From Lachnospiraceae bacterium (GTDB taxonomy: Bacteria; Bacillota; Clostridia; Lachnospirales; Lachnospiraceae), in contig JAFUGL010000068.1 of NCBI GenBank assembly GCA_017469405.1, positions 1 to 50,316 on the forward strand: a stretch of DNA of 50,316 bases, in the 5' to 3' direction. Position numbers and translations under genes: made by a program. Every line of letters starts with the position of its first letter. The first letter of the stretch is position 1. Positions 21,101-28,428 of the stretch are shown here, piece after piece. Below the pieces are notes generated by a model, which saw only the letters and a list, made by a program, of their open reading frames with translations, had not been told where the DNA came from and did no database searches.

Positions 21101-23106
21101 TGGAATGTTAAATTAAAGCCACTGGTTACAGTAGTATTATCGCTGCCTCTTACAGTTGTAGTATAAGTTGCATCATATCCTTCTCCGGAATTTAATCCCG
21201 ATACACTTATGCTTGACTTGTCTATATCATCATAATAATAATTTGATGAATTTGGTGCCGTATCTGAAAGTACAAGGCTGTCAAGACCTATAGCAGGTAC
21301 ATCTACAGTGACTTTCCATGTAACATATTCAGATGTTACCTCTGTAGCAGTTTTATGAATTCCAAATTCATTATTATCATCAATTCCTATTGTTGCATCT
21401 GCTGTTCTACTTCCATATTTATCATAAGTTGCAGTATTGCTTAATTTCATGTCTGATATCTGCTTATCAATATCCTGTGCCTGAGTCTGATAAGTAATTA
21501 CATAATAATAAGGTGTAGTATCTGTAAAATTATATGTAAATGAATTATCTGAAGGCTTATTGACTGTATATGTAACTGCAGGAGTACCCGAACCACTTGA
21601 ATTACTATAACCATTTATAGTTATATCACTATAAAACTTCTGATTATCATTTATAGTTGTTGAGTCATCTTTAAGAACGTCTGTTATGCTCTTGCCGTTT
21701 AATCCAATAATTCTCTCAGGGTTTAATGTAATAGTCCACTCAACTATTCCACTGTCATTATCTACTACCCTTGAAGACTTACCGGATATAGATGTGTAGG
21801 TTATACTCTTTTGAGATGTAGCTACATTATTAGATGAATTTGTATCAGATTCACATGTTATCTGTGCTCTATTGTTTACAGTAACGTAACCTGTATCACT
21901 GCTTGAAGGGATGATATTGTTTTTATTACCATCCTTAGCTTTAACTTTATATTCAAAATCAACATGATATCCATTATATAACTTATCAATTGTGTAATCT
22001 AATGATGTAGCTGTATTAGATCCTGTTACGCTGACACCGGAAACTTCACTTCCATAGCTGTCATATACTTTATAAGTAATACTGTCAATTTCAAGACCTG
22101 TATTGTCAATGACATCACTCAATCTTATATTTTCATTATAACCTGTAGACTGAACTTTAACATTATATGTAATAGTATCACTATCTGCTGATATTGTTCC
22201 GCTGTTACTCTTGGTTACAGAAACATCATTTTGGGAATTTGTCACGATGTTTCTTGTTACTCTGTCTCCAAAGGAAATAACATCCTGAGTACCATCAAAT
22301 TTACCTTTGAAAGTAAGATAAAACTGTGCATCATCAGAATCCTTTAAGGTGCCAAAATTAGCATCATCTGTATTAAAATTAAAGTAAATTACTCCATTTT
22401 CAATTCTAAATGGATTATCTGAAACTTTAATTGTAGAACTACTACCGCTTTGCTTATAAACCAAATCAATCGTTGTACCACTGATATTATTTGCAACTAT
22501 ACCTGCAGGTATGGTATATGTCATGGTTCGGTTATCTTCAATAAACTGTCTTATAGTATCTTCTGTAAAATAAATTGTAAATTCATATTCATTATCAAGA
22601 TTTATGCCGCTCCATGTATTTGTACTTGAATCATAATCAACATTACTCTTTGCATCTGCATCGGTAACATAATCACGCAGATTAGTTGAATATGAAGCTG
22701 ATTTAAGATTATCATCCTCTATAATTTCATCATTATCATCATCCAAAGAATTTTCACTGTCTAACAGTATCTCTTCTTCATTAATGTATTCTTCAGGTAA
22801 AACTGCCTCAGAATCACTTTCCTGATTATCCCCCTCATCATCAGATAATAATTCTTCAGTCGAAACTATATCCGACTCTTCTGTAATCTCTGAAGTATCA
22901 AAAGAAGTAACTTCTTCCGTTGATTGAACTTCTGAAGTAACCATTACTTCCTCGCCCTGGGCAGACTCCTCCCCTTCAGCATAGGCATTGTACCTTACAC
23001 CGCTTCCTCCACTGGGAATAATAATGGACAGCACCATAAGTGCTGACAGCAGTATAGCTATCACTCTCTTTCTTTGCCTTGTAGCACTTTTCTTTAATCC
23101 TTTCAT
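12172..23106 (-). CDS. Giant cell-wall-anchored surface protein with pilin-like and SpaA/Cna-B repeats
   Basis: 3644 residues from the ATG at 23106, which has CAAGGAGGAGA upstream; an earlier in-frame ATG at 23181 has none. A basic signal peptide ends near NAYA (about 43), followed by an acidic Asp/Glu/Ser linker to about 165. Then come adhesin-like beta domains (about 165-1020), one SpaA-type domain (about 1022-1130) and a further beta region. About eight Spy0128/FctA-like pilin repeats follow (about 1280-2440, opening with motifs such as LVLKANKLL and KLSIPATKKI). About ten SpaA/Cna-B domains come next (about 2445-3550, each with a YTLKE(T/I)xxPxGY-type strand). A Pro/Thr stalk leads to PSVQTGD, a hydrophobic helix and KRRKGDF. 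The Lys and Glu motifs suggest internal isopeptide bonds. VQTGD is an LPxTG-like sortase signal, but no sortase lies in the window. The ligand is unknown. Confidence 0.9.
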   Translation of the reverse strand: MKGLKKSATRQRKRVIAILLSALMVLSIIIPSGGSGVRYNAYAEGEESAQGEEVMVTSEVQSTEEVTSFDTSEITEESDIVSTEELLSDDEGDNQESDSEAVLPEEYINEEEILLDSENSLDDDNDEIIEDDNLKSASYSTNLRDYVTDADAKSNVDYDSSTNTWSGINLDNEYEFTIYFTEDTIRQFIEDNRTMTYTIPAGIVANNISGTTIDLVYKQSGSSSTIKVSDNPFRIENGVIYFNFNTDDANFGTLKDSDDAQFYLTFKGKFDGTQDVISFGDRVTRNIVTNSQNDVSVTKSNSGTISADSDTITYNVKVQSTGYNENIRLSDVIDNTGLEIDSITYKVYDSYGSEVSGVSVTGSNTATSLDYTIDKLYNGYHVDFEYKVKAKDGNKNNIIPSSSDTGYVTVNNRAQITCESDTNSSNNVATSQKSITYTSISGKSSRVVDNDSGIVEWTITLNPERIIGLNGKSITDVLKDDSTTINDNQKFYSDITINGYSNSSGSGTPAVTYTVNKPSDNSFTYNFTDTTPYYYVITYQTQAQDIDKQISDMKLSNTATYDKYGSRTADATIGIDDNNEFGIHKTATEVTSEYVTWKVTVDVPAIGLDSLVLSDTAPNSSNYYYDDIDKSSISVSGLNSGEGYDATYTTTVRGSDNTTVTSGFNLTFHKTTGAAGLDASTAKREIVLTYKTKVDQGWLEAAKVDTWRKNHTNNISAKTDGRNISTSADATPIKPEIEKSVSSKGTETINGEKYPYYEFKIRIAPVESDTVTITDAIPEGFEIYTETPEESWTKKTKVYGSKAVWSPETDLNQTVAVSAPDANNNVTFTIPIVKDSSTGKYYDYYWLDYYVIVKDETTLTELKQDALDAGGKLTLTNTATYLGESASVNFDYEPDKADSSVVSKELVSQVDGVAKYKIDVNPEKLRLNGGEDITLTDTFTNLSIDYSTIKITAIDPANAEVISCDVRSNVMTVVLNDATHYTIEYESNILSNGTYENEVEVKGFTAKKTASYSSSGGGDYGNQLSINIFKQEYGNALNRLEGVEFQLFIDVNGEAVPVKDESGNIVTATTDENGKATFQGSNTAGWKIVKGQKYYIKELNVPEGYLGIDGMYNFTIADVSDWNNYVYKTGETMRVDNDKVDFKVTKTLENAPDDLDLSTIQFTVTVSEGEGTSATSKTYTKTLAEIKAGVDAGSKWYSYDDASKTYTWYFTNLTTDSSATVTETIRATNAQENPSSITYSILSDGTATVSDNNYSSGTEVTVTGLGDDAVKTVAFTNSYAGSVDVTPVAYKKLDDKTAGTGANQTYPLDGLSFGFSLYEIPEGFYTDNHITPMSVADLTNAGNWKSTATSTATASDSTGGKVTFDKIAYSLGGNGTFPLYYYYKIVEDASGYSDIINDTGYVIMTVVIDKDGSGALTKNVSYTKYDVNGRAVVAATADPKETAFNNTTDETTLVLKANKLLVENGLNVTPEDGIFSFKLEPVTLNGVSDDQNNASQLSVTNIAGNVTFDGLTYDADDLNSNGSTVYRYRISENTAPEGYSTDTNYYYVDVTLTRDSSTGGIKTSTKITKYNAAGAVIEENVAASRVSFTDTKAARTGSINLAISKKVDGSTDGVTGSTYGNFDFYYGYIGEQSSSLKPDEITSTTSWSAPKQGVWSADTNIITFPEITYSTANSANTELGIGKHIYKIYEGGLGYTGINNSRDYYVVVVAVTDPGSGTSLNTAIDSVYKYEYDSTAGTWSDARLVSGTGTSNVIFDNTTDKVKLSIPATKKIEGGTYPLDGFEFKIEAVANTSATGKIYKDASGADYTETVTTDAEGNATFTDLVFSKASDAGYYTFKITEIPGSDASITYDSAVYTVTVKVSYNSTTKKLSADIDTVQTETAIVQNKRIVFTNTLIPSAGSITLSAKKELIKAGETDASSDITDSDGNLKEFSFKLEQVDASGVAVTPAYSQTKQNTVNGAINFAAIKYESTDVDGSPYYYKISEVAATSDDGYKYSTDNYFVKVDLTLDNTTNRIVATPTYYKGRIVSANEVSASEVVFVNEEREAVLKLEANKVLVGAKLSDYYGEDHDGFEFTATRDGKTYKGYNDARGNIVIDINEVFGIADVVKTTTGISTAPYEYIIKETSKDGFTCDTKEYVAKVTFSFTSSGIEPTVKYYESTDLEHEISAVEFTNTKEDTQEITITALKTFGTNNDKPGANRIFSFGLYEGDSATPIQIKQNDADGNVTFDKIVYDQSVLGSADSKSYEYKVKEIVPSPRKLPGYTYDATEYTINVTLTRNSSTGKIDVTHTITKSGSTDTQSGTNIIGKDSSDVEFIQFNNSYDGTTKWPLSVRKVLSGNEDVNLPFTFVLEKYTDSNFTTKEATYEAKSDNTGYAVFDGEQTAISGTLNQVDNYYYILKEKNTGDALVSYSTEEIKLLVTADVDNKITVKNYVTDEVYEESRVTYTNTIKVKVKKTDISGNELSGAELQVKNGDSVVNTNGGNEKTNGITDNTYTGITVGQEYTLKEIKAPVGYALADDVKFKVVYNLTDEKYELQVDNGNGYETVSGTGDDAITVVMKDTTNSLIINKKVSDSTYLSGARLWVKDASGTVIESAWTTDVADGTNKDHSIDLSRLTADKWYTLEETSAPFGYKVAEPVQFMIDSDNKVWSKKQSEAASAAVELTNVDGKYTLTMFDEPLKLTITKYNKVTDDKLPGAVFSIYAKDGSGLIQSGIEVNNVGTIDLDVLSLGFIADKEYILEETTPPYGFEIVNPITFKITSDNKLVVEGETQDDYEVKVYDKPEGTIYISKVDADNLSVELSGAYLGIYKDGELIESYYSGTLHEITTGDLEKNKVYVLKEIKAPMSDGVPTHYIAPEIKFYIDNNSDLYVQDAGEDDFSLRDNNKIVMKDKARDVVKISKIDLVSSDELPDAKLKITEENGAPVYEKTVDADGNLTTTTNKLEHTSDGSKWEIDYSTFELDKAYVLTEITAPDGYEVAEDITFKIVNEGGENVIKIKQTDGSWETNTNMTVVMQDAPMNYVSFIKMDKSSGQTLEGAELTIYDSYGDVAQSFISTREAIKFRVDEFNVNEEYTLKETTVPEGFKQADDVVFKVSFVNTSDGRIRKLFVRDEDGTFKVRETGQIVVEDERIYKVKISKVDLTSEEEVPGAHIQIIDEGNNIVAEWDSTDTATEIDDLKPNVTYTLRETVAPEGYKITTDTTFRLKSDATIDYDNTTTAISSEGVLLVKDDITSLNFTKYGLVNESCAPDPAAYEPLEGVEFAAYSVDDNGDVSDAPVATAKSDKNGVVIFTKLAKGKYQIRETKSVGAFKICEDYFYATVDDNSFAGLTDEDGNKIEGNRIIDDQYRTDIVFTKVSENDESKKLANSTYGLYKKDNTNIETLITTTESDKDGVVTFNGVVTGTDYVIRELESPDGYYVSEKPIEISFKLDGDKVSYDSFDDGDGTVVIGENGEITWLEPSVVVSFLKVDDNNNPLPGATLAVLDMDGSPVKDSEGNEIKWISTKDAYVVSGLFEDGKSYQLVELAAPDGYNVAAPVVFEIPSEKVSAGENKVVSVTMIDRVKTTTPPTTPTTPTTPTTPTPPTVTTPPTTPTPPTTTPPEKTTPPSVQTGDTTPVKPVVAMMLVSLAGIICLLVLRKRRKGDF

Positions 23107-23240
23107 ACTTTCTCCTCCTTGAATGATGAATTTTCTATAATAAAGTATTATTTTTTTAATAAATGGGCATACTTGTCCCACTATATTTTAAACCTACTTT
23201 ACATAATATCGGATTTTTTATAAATTTGCAATACCATTTT

Positions 23241-23277
23241 TATGCCATTTTATGCCGAAATATCGTTATTTTATGCC
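23241..23277 (-). promoter_or_regulatory. Three GGCATAAAA direct repeats upstream of the giant surface-protein gene
   Basis: Read on the minus strand, GGCATAAAA occurs three times within about 40 bp, between the ABC exporter and the surface-protein gene and about 140 bp before its start codon. A Pribnow-like TTATTATAG lies closer to the gene, just upstream of the ribosome binding site region. The repeats may be binding sites for a regulator, but nothing identifies one. Confidence 0.3.
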
Positions 23278-23354
23278 ATTTTAGAGACATTCAACAATAT
23301 CTTGTGCTATTATTCTAAAATTTAAACCATATCTAGTTTAAGTTACATAAAAAT

Positions 23355-25097
23355 TTAATGTGCAAATTGTGCGTTATAGAGGTTGCTATAGAAGCCATTT
23401 AAGGCAAGAAGTTCCTCATGTGAGCCTTTTTCGATTATATTACCATCCTTCATGACAAGGATGATATCAGCCTCCTTGATGGTGGAAAGTCTGTGCGCAA
23501 CCACAAAGCTGGTTCTGCCCTCCATCATCTTGTTAAAGGCTTTTTGAATACGTATTTCTGTTCTTGTATCGATAGATGAGGTAGCCTCATCCAAAATAAG
23601 CATAGGCGGCATAAGAAGCATAACTCTCGTTATGCATAAAAGCTGCTTTTGACCTTGGGACAGATTGCCTCCATCCTCGGTGATTACAGTATCGTAACCA
23701 TTTGGAAGTCTCTTAATAAAGCTGTGAGAATGAGCCTTCTTCGCAGCCTCGATAACCTCTTCATCAGTTGCATCAGGCTTACCATAGGTGATATTGTCCC
23801 TGATGGTACCTGTCTTAAGCCACGTCTCCTGAAGCACCATACCGTAATTATCACGAAGACTCTCTCTGGTCATATTCCTTATATCAGTTCCATCCACACT
23901 TATACTACCTGCATTTACATCATAAAATCTCATCAAAAGATTGATAAGAGTACTCTTGCCACAGCCGGTAGGTCCTACTATCGCAACCCTCATACCAGGC
24001 TTAACCAGTAAATTAAGATGCTCGATAAGCTTCTTATCCTCTGTATATGAAAATGATACATCATCTATAACTATCTCGCCTTTTGCCTTATCAAGTACCC
24101 TTGCATCCGCCGGTTCACTAACCTCACCCGGCTCGTCTATAAGCTCAAATACCCTGCCTGCACAGGCGATGGCATTTTGAAGCTCTGTTATAACATTTGA
24201 TATCTCATTAAAAGGCTTGGTATACTGATTGGCATAGCTTAAAAAGCTGGTAAGTCTTCCGACAGAAAGCTTACCGCGAAGCACAGCAAATGCACCGATT
24301 ATACCAACAGCTGCATAAACCAATCCGTTTACAAATCTTGTGGATGGATTGACAAGCGAGGAATAAAAGGTTGCATTCATACTATCCTTCTCAAGCTTAT
24401 CATTTATAACTGCAAATCTTTCCAGAGCATCCTCCTCGTAACCAAATGCCTGGACTATCTTTTGTTCACCGATCATTTCATCCACAAGCTCTGTAAGCTC
24501 GCCTCTTGACTCCGACTGACCTCTGAAAAGCTTGTAGGTTCTCTTTGCTATAAATGCAGCCACAAAAAGCGAAAGCGGCGTAAGCACAACTACCACAAGT
24601 GCTATAGACACATTTAGATAAAGCATAAAACAAAGTGTTCCGACTATCGTTACAACACCTGTGAAAAGCTGTGAAAAACCCATCAAAAGTCCGTCTGCAA
24701 ACTGGTCTATATCTGTAACTATCCTGCTTACGATATCTCCGTGTGCATTGGAATCTATATAGGAAAGCGGCATATCTGAAAGGTGATTAAAAGCCTCAAT
24801 CCTTATATCCTTAACAACCATATATGTTATACGGTTATTGATTATACTCATGATCCACTGGGCAAGTGCCGTTATGCCCACTACAATCAAAAACTTAACT
24901 ATGATTTCCCTTATCCCGTCAAAATCAACCTCTCCCGGTTTAACTATAAGATTTATGGCATCACCTGTAAGTATTGGAGCATAAAGTGTCGCGATAACGG
25001 ATACAAACGCACATGCAAATGAAAGTACTACCCAAAAGGTGTACTTTTTTATGTGCTGCATTATTCTTTTTAAAATCCATGAATTATTCTTATTCAT
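23355..25097 (-). CDS. ABC exporter subunit (permease-ATPase fusion), canonical Walker B half
   Basis: 580 residues: an N-terminal six-helix exporter domain (about 15-300) and a C-terminal ATPase. Walker A is GPTGCGKST (about 374-382), the signature is LSQGQKQ (about 477, with Gln in place of Gly), Walker B is LILDEATSS with the catalytic Glu (about 502), and the switch His is in VAHRLST (about 531). It forms a pair with the next gene upstream (47-bp gap). In a heterodimer this half supplies the intact Walker B/His side and the altered signature. The substrate is unknown: family members export drugs, lipids or peptides. It is the last gene of the long minus-strand run that includes the zinc-ribbon genes. 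Confidence 0.92.
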   Translation of the reverse strand: MNKNNSWILKRIMQHIKKYTFWVVLSFACAFVSVIATLYAPILTGDAINLIVKPGEVDFDGIREIIVKFLIVVGITALAQWIMSIINNRITYMVVKDIRIEAFNHLSDMPLSYIDSNAHGDIVSRIVTDIDQFADGLLMGFSQLFTGVVTIVGTLCFMLYLNVSIALVVVVLTPLSLFVAAFIAKRTYKLFRGQSESRGELTELVDEMIGEQKIVQAFGYEEDALERFAVINDKLEKDSMNATFYSSLVNPSTRFVNGLVYAAVGIIGAFAVLRGKLSVGRLTSFLSYANQYTKPFNEISNVITELQNAIACAGRVFELIDEPGEVSEPADARVLDKAKGEIVIDDVSFSYTEDKKLIEHLNLLVKPGMRVAIVGPTGCGKSTLINLLMRFYDVNAGSISVDGTDIRNMTRESLRDNYGMVLQETWLKTGTIRDNITYGKPDATDEEVIEAAKKAHSHSFIKRLPNGYDTVITEDGGNLSQGQKQLLCITRVMLLMPPMLILDEATSSIDTRTEIRIQKAFNKMMEGRTSFVVAHRLSTIKEADIILVMKDGNIIEKGSHEELLALNGFYSNLYNAQFAH

Positions 25098-25144
25098 ATC
25101 AAACTATCCTTTAAAGCATGTTCAATTGTTGCCAAACAAAACTT

Positions 25145-26911
25145 CTACGCCTTTTCCTTATTTTGCGAATAATAAATCTCCTTGTATACCTCACACGATG
25201 AAAGCAGCTCATCATGTGTTCCAAGTCCCACAACCTTACCATCATCAAGAACTACTATCTTATCCGCATACATAATCGAAGTAGCTCTCTGTGAAACCAT
25301 AAATACCGTTGTATCCTTTATCTTTTCTTTTATCGCCATACGAAGTGCCGAATCCGTCGCATAATCAAGTGCGGATGAACTGTCATCAAGTATGAGGATT
25401 TCAGGACGTTTAACCAGAGCTCTAGCAATTGTAAGCCTCTGCTTTTGACCGCCGGAAAGATTCTTTGCACCACGATTAAGCTTAAAAGATGTGCCACCCT
25501 CTTTTTCATCCACAAAGGACTTTGCCTGAGCGATGTCCAAAGCAAGCTCTATATCCTCTCTGGTTGCATCTTCCTTTCCCCATCTGATATTGTCCTCGAT
25601 AGTTCCGCTAAACAATACCGCCTTTTGCGGAACCACACCTATCTTTTTGACCAGCTTATCCTTTGGATAATCCTTTACATCTATACCGTCTATAAGCACC
25701 TTACCCTCAGTACAGTCATAAAATCTCGGGATAAGATTTACAAGCGTGGATTTACCGGAACCGGTACCACCGATTATACCAACGGTTTCACCCTTATTAA
25801 CAATTAGATTCAAGCCTTCAATCGATGCTTCCTTTGCATGCTTATATGTAAGGCCTGTATTTATAAATTCAACCTTTGGAGCTATGTCCATATTATTGCT
25901 ATTTACATCTGTAACCTGCCTGTTCCATAGGTCGTTGCCAATATCTTCTGAACTCACATAAGCCTGACTGCTCTTCATATCAAACACATCACTGATACGT
26001 TTGGCACAGGCAACCGCCTTTGTCTCGGTTATGATAAGATTGGCCAGTTTTACAAGCTCCACAAGAATCTGCGACATATAATTGACAAGTGCATAAACAG
26101 AACCCTGTAGTATAAAACCATCTTCAACACGCTCTCCACCCTTCCAGATAAGTGCAGCTATAGAAAGGTTTATAACCACATAGGTAAGAGGATTTAAAAA
26201 TGAGTTAATCCTTCCAACAAATATCTGTCCCTTTGTCAACGCATTTGTAACATCATTAAATTCATTTTTTTCGTGAGTTTCCTGATTAAAGGCGCGAATC
26301 ACCCTGACACCCGACAGATTTTCGCGTGTCTTTAAGGTAACCTTATCAAGCTTTTGCTGAACCTTTTTATAAAGAGGAATCGAGACAAACATTATGCCAA
26401 AAACTATTACAAATAAAACCGGCAATGTTATAAGAAATACCAATGCAGCCTTTACATCCACCGTAAATGCCATTATCGTTGCGCCAAACACTATAAACGG
26501 TGAGCGCATAAAAAGCCTTAAGAACATATTTACTCCGGTCTGAACCTGATTTATATCACTGGTCATACGCGTAACAAGAGTCGATGCCCCTATCTCATCA
26601 ATCTCGGTATATGAAAGTGTTTCGATATGCTTAAATAAATCATATCTAAGCTCCTTACCTATGCTCATGGCAACCTTGGCAGAAAAATACTGGGCTGTTA
26701 TGGAACATACAAGTCCTATTATTCCAAGCGCAATAAGGACAAGCCCCATCCTGTATATATAGGGCTTGTCGTTATTATTGATACCATTATCAATTATTGC
26801 AGCCATAACCAGCGGCACAAGAAGCTCAAAGCTCGCCTCAAGCATCTTAAAAAGCGGTGCCAGTATAGCCTTCAACTTATAATTTTTAAAATATCCCAGT
26901 ATCCGTTTCAT
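25145..26911 (-). CDS. ABC exporter subunit (permease-ATPase fusion), degenerate-site half
   Basis: 588 residues with the same layout as its partner. Walker A is GGTGSGKST (about 380) and the signature is canonical LSGGQKQR (about 484). Walker B reads LILDDSSSALD, with Asp in place of the catalytic Glu (about 509), and the switch loop reads VSQRATS, with Gln in place of His (about 537). These changes are those known in heterodimeric exporters with one non-hydrolysing site. It starts only 15 bp after the stop of a zinc-ribbon membrane protein gene, its ribosome binding site lying in that gap, so it is very likely on the same transcript. Confidence 0.92.
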   Translation of the reverse strand: MKRILGYFKNYKLKAILAPLFKMLEASFELLVPLVMAAIIDNGINNNDKPYIYRMGLVLIALGIIGLVCSITAQYFSAKVAMSIGKELRYDLFKHIETLSYTEIDEIGASTLVTRMTSDINQVQTGVNMFLRLFMRSPFIVFGATIMAFTVDVKAALVFLITLPVLFVIVFGIMFVSIPLYKKVQQKLDKVTLKTRENLSGVRVIRAFNQETHEKNEFNDVTNALTKGQIFVGRINSFLNPLTYVVINLSIAALIWKGGERVEDGFILQGSVYALVNYMSQILVELVKLANLIITETKAVACAKRISDVFDMKSSQAYVSSEDIGNDLWNRQVTDVNSNNMDIAPKVEFINTGLTYKHAKEASIEGLNLIVNKGETVGIIGGTGSGKSTLVNLIPRFYDCTEGKVLIDGIDVKDYPKDKLVKKIGVVPQKAVLFSGTIEDNIRWGKEDATREDIELALDIAQAKSFVDEKEGGTSFKLNRGAKNLSGGQKQRLTIARALVKRPEILILDDSSSALDYATDSALRMAIKEKIKDTTVFMVSQRATSIMYADKIVVLDDGKVVGLGTHDELLSSCEVYKEIYYSQNKEKA

Positions 26912-26926
26912 AGTCTTATTCCTAAA

Positions 26927-28366
26927 TTATATCTTGGCTCCACACAGATAGCAGAACTTTGAACCTTCTTCAAGCATTGTTCCACAGCTTGGGCAATATA
27001 GAACCTTTACATTTTTATAACCCATCGCTTTTATCTGACCACAATTCTTACAACTTTTTGCGTCTTCATCATTTATTGTGTAGCAAGCCAAACATTCCCA
27101 AGTTTTCTTCTCTCTCTTAAGACTTGATGCTTCAAGGACACTTCCTGCTTTAACTTCCTTGCCATATGCATTCTCATCAGAGTCATCTTGTGAATCTGAT
27201 ACATCATTTCCTTTACTCTTGGCAAGTCTTTCATTCATTTCAGCAACGGCTCTATCCTTATCTTCTTTTTCCCTCTTTTCAGACTCATCTCTGGTCATAC
27301 CGCATGCACATGAGCCGACATAAGAATAATTAGCGGTCTTACAATTATAGCATATCCAGCCACCCTTTTTAAGTACAAATTCTCTGTCGCTTTGCTCTTT
27401 AGCCAACTCAAGCTTTGACTTAACCGGCGGGATCATACCAAGCGGCACCATACCCGGACCCATACCCCCAGGCTGACCATAGGCGGTCTGACCGTAAGGT
27501 GGTACACCGTAGCCGGTTGCACCATAAGGCGGAACTCCATAACCGGTTGATCCGTATGGCGGCATGCCATAGCCGGTTGCACCATAAGGCGGAACTCCAT
27601 AACCGGTTGATCCGTATGGTGACATACCATAGCCCATACTACCGTAAGCACCATATCCTCCCACAAAATGTTTTTCTCTTAAGAAGATATAGAGACCACA
27701 TGCGATGTGTATTCCGATAATAAGTGCTATACCGCCGCCACTCTGTGACCGAAGAGCACTTCCAAACACATCCGAAACATCTATATAATCTCCAAAATCA
27801 CTCTTTAACATATGCGACAAAATCAGTATACAGATTAGACTGGATAAATATACACCAAGAGGCACAAAGCTCTTTCCACCTATGACCTCTCCTCTATCTG
27901 CTTTCTTATAATTAATTCCCTCCGCATATATTGACGATACGACAAGAATAGCAGCTATTCCGATAACTACAAGATATTTTCCCAGTGATGAACCAAGATA
28001 TCTGAATGATGCAGAAAGCGAACCACCCGATAAATTATTTAAATAAATCAATAAAACAATAGCAGTGATCACATATCCTGTTGCAAATACATACATAGTG
28101 GTACCAAACTTGTTTACATCTTCTTTTATCATATATACAGCAGCTGCAAATGTGATGATTGCCGCGATTGCATAAATAATAATTGAAACCCATAAAATGC
28201 CTGCCGCCTGCCTATAATACTCTCCACCATATTGTTTGTATGGTTTAAGCTGGTCGAGTCCATCAAACCCATCAAAAACATAAGAGATATAGATAATCCC
28301 CATAATGCCCCATAAAATTGCTGCTATAAACTTAACTATATCCTTTCCTGCATAAGACTGCTGCAT
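26927..28366 (-). CDS. Polytopic membrane protein with Tyr/Pro/Gly repeat tail and three zinc-binding motifs
   Basis: 479 residues; not a named family to me. About six membrane helices fill residues 10-230. A low-complexity stretch follows (about 236-315) built on GYGVPPYGAT / GYGMPPYGST units. The cytosolic tail then has CYNCKTANYSYVGSCACG (about 338-355), a charged helix, CLACYTINDEDAKSCKNCG (about 418, a RanBP2-like zinc finger) and a final zinc ribbon CPSC...CYLC (458-475). The tail is clearly paralogous to that of the gene at 40666-41499, so the cluster is bracketed by two related proteins. It lies 15 bp before the ABC exporter. A role in assembling or sensing at the membrane is only a guess. 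Confidence 0.75.
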   Translation of the reverse strand: MQQSYAGKDIVKFIAAILWGIMGIIYISYVFDGFDGLDQLKPYKQYGGEYYRQAAGILWVSIIIYAIAAIITFAAAVYMIKEDVNKFGTTMYVFATGYVITAIVLLIYLNNLSGGSLSASFRYLGSSLGKYLVVIGIAAILVVSSIYAEGINYKKADRGEVIGGKSFVPLGVYLSSLICILILSHMLKSDFGDYIDVSDVFGSALRSQSGGGIALIIGIHIACGLYIFLREKHFVGGYGAYGSMGYGMSPYGSTGYGVPPYGATGYGMPPYGSTGYGVPPYGATGYGVPPYGQTAYGQPGGMGPGMVPLGMIPPVKSKLELAKEQSDREFVLKKGGWICYNCKTANYSYVGSCACGMTRDESEKREKEDKDRAVAEMNERLAKSKGNDVSDSQDDSDENAYGKEVKAGSVLEASSLKREKKTWECLACYTINDEDAKSCKNCGQIKAMGYKNVKVLYCPSCGTMLEEGSKFCYLCGAKI

Positions 28367-28428
28367 ATCATTTACCTTCCTCTCTGTGTTTATCTGTTAA
28401 TCAGTATAAATATATAAAATAATCCTCA

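Noticed and set aside
23107-23181. Upstream start for the giant surface protein (MGQVCPF...)
   Set aside because: It has no ribosome binding site; the inner ATG has AAGGAGGAG and begins a normal signal peptide.
23221-23290. Sigma-54 type promoter from the GG...GC spacing near the GGCATAAAA repeats
   Set aside because: The distance between the GG and GC pairs is 15 nt rather than the required 10, and no sigma-54 activator is nearby.
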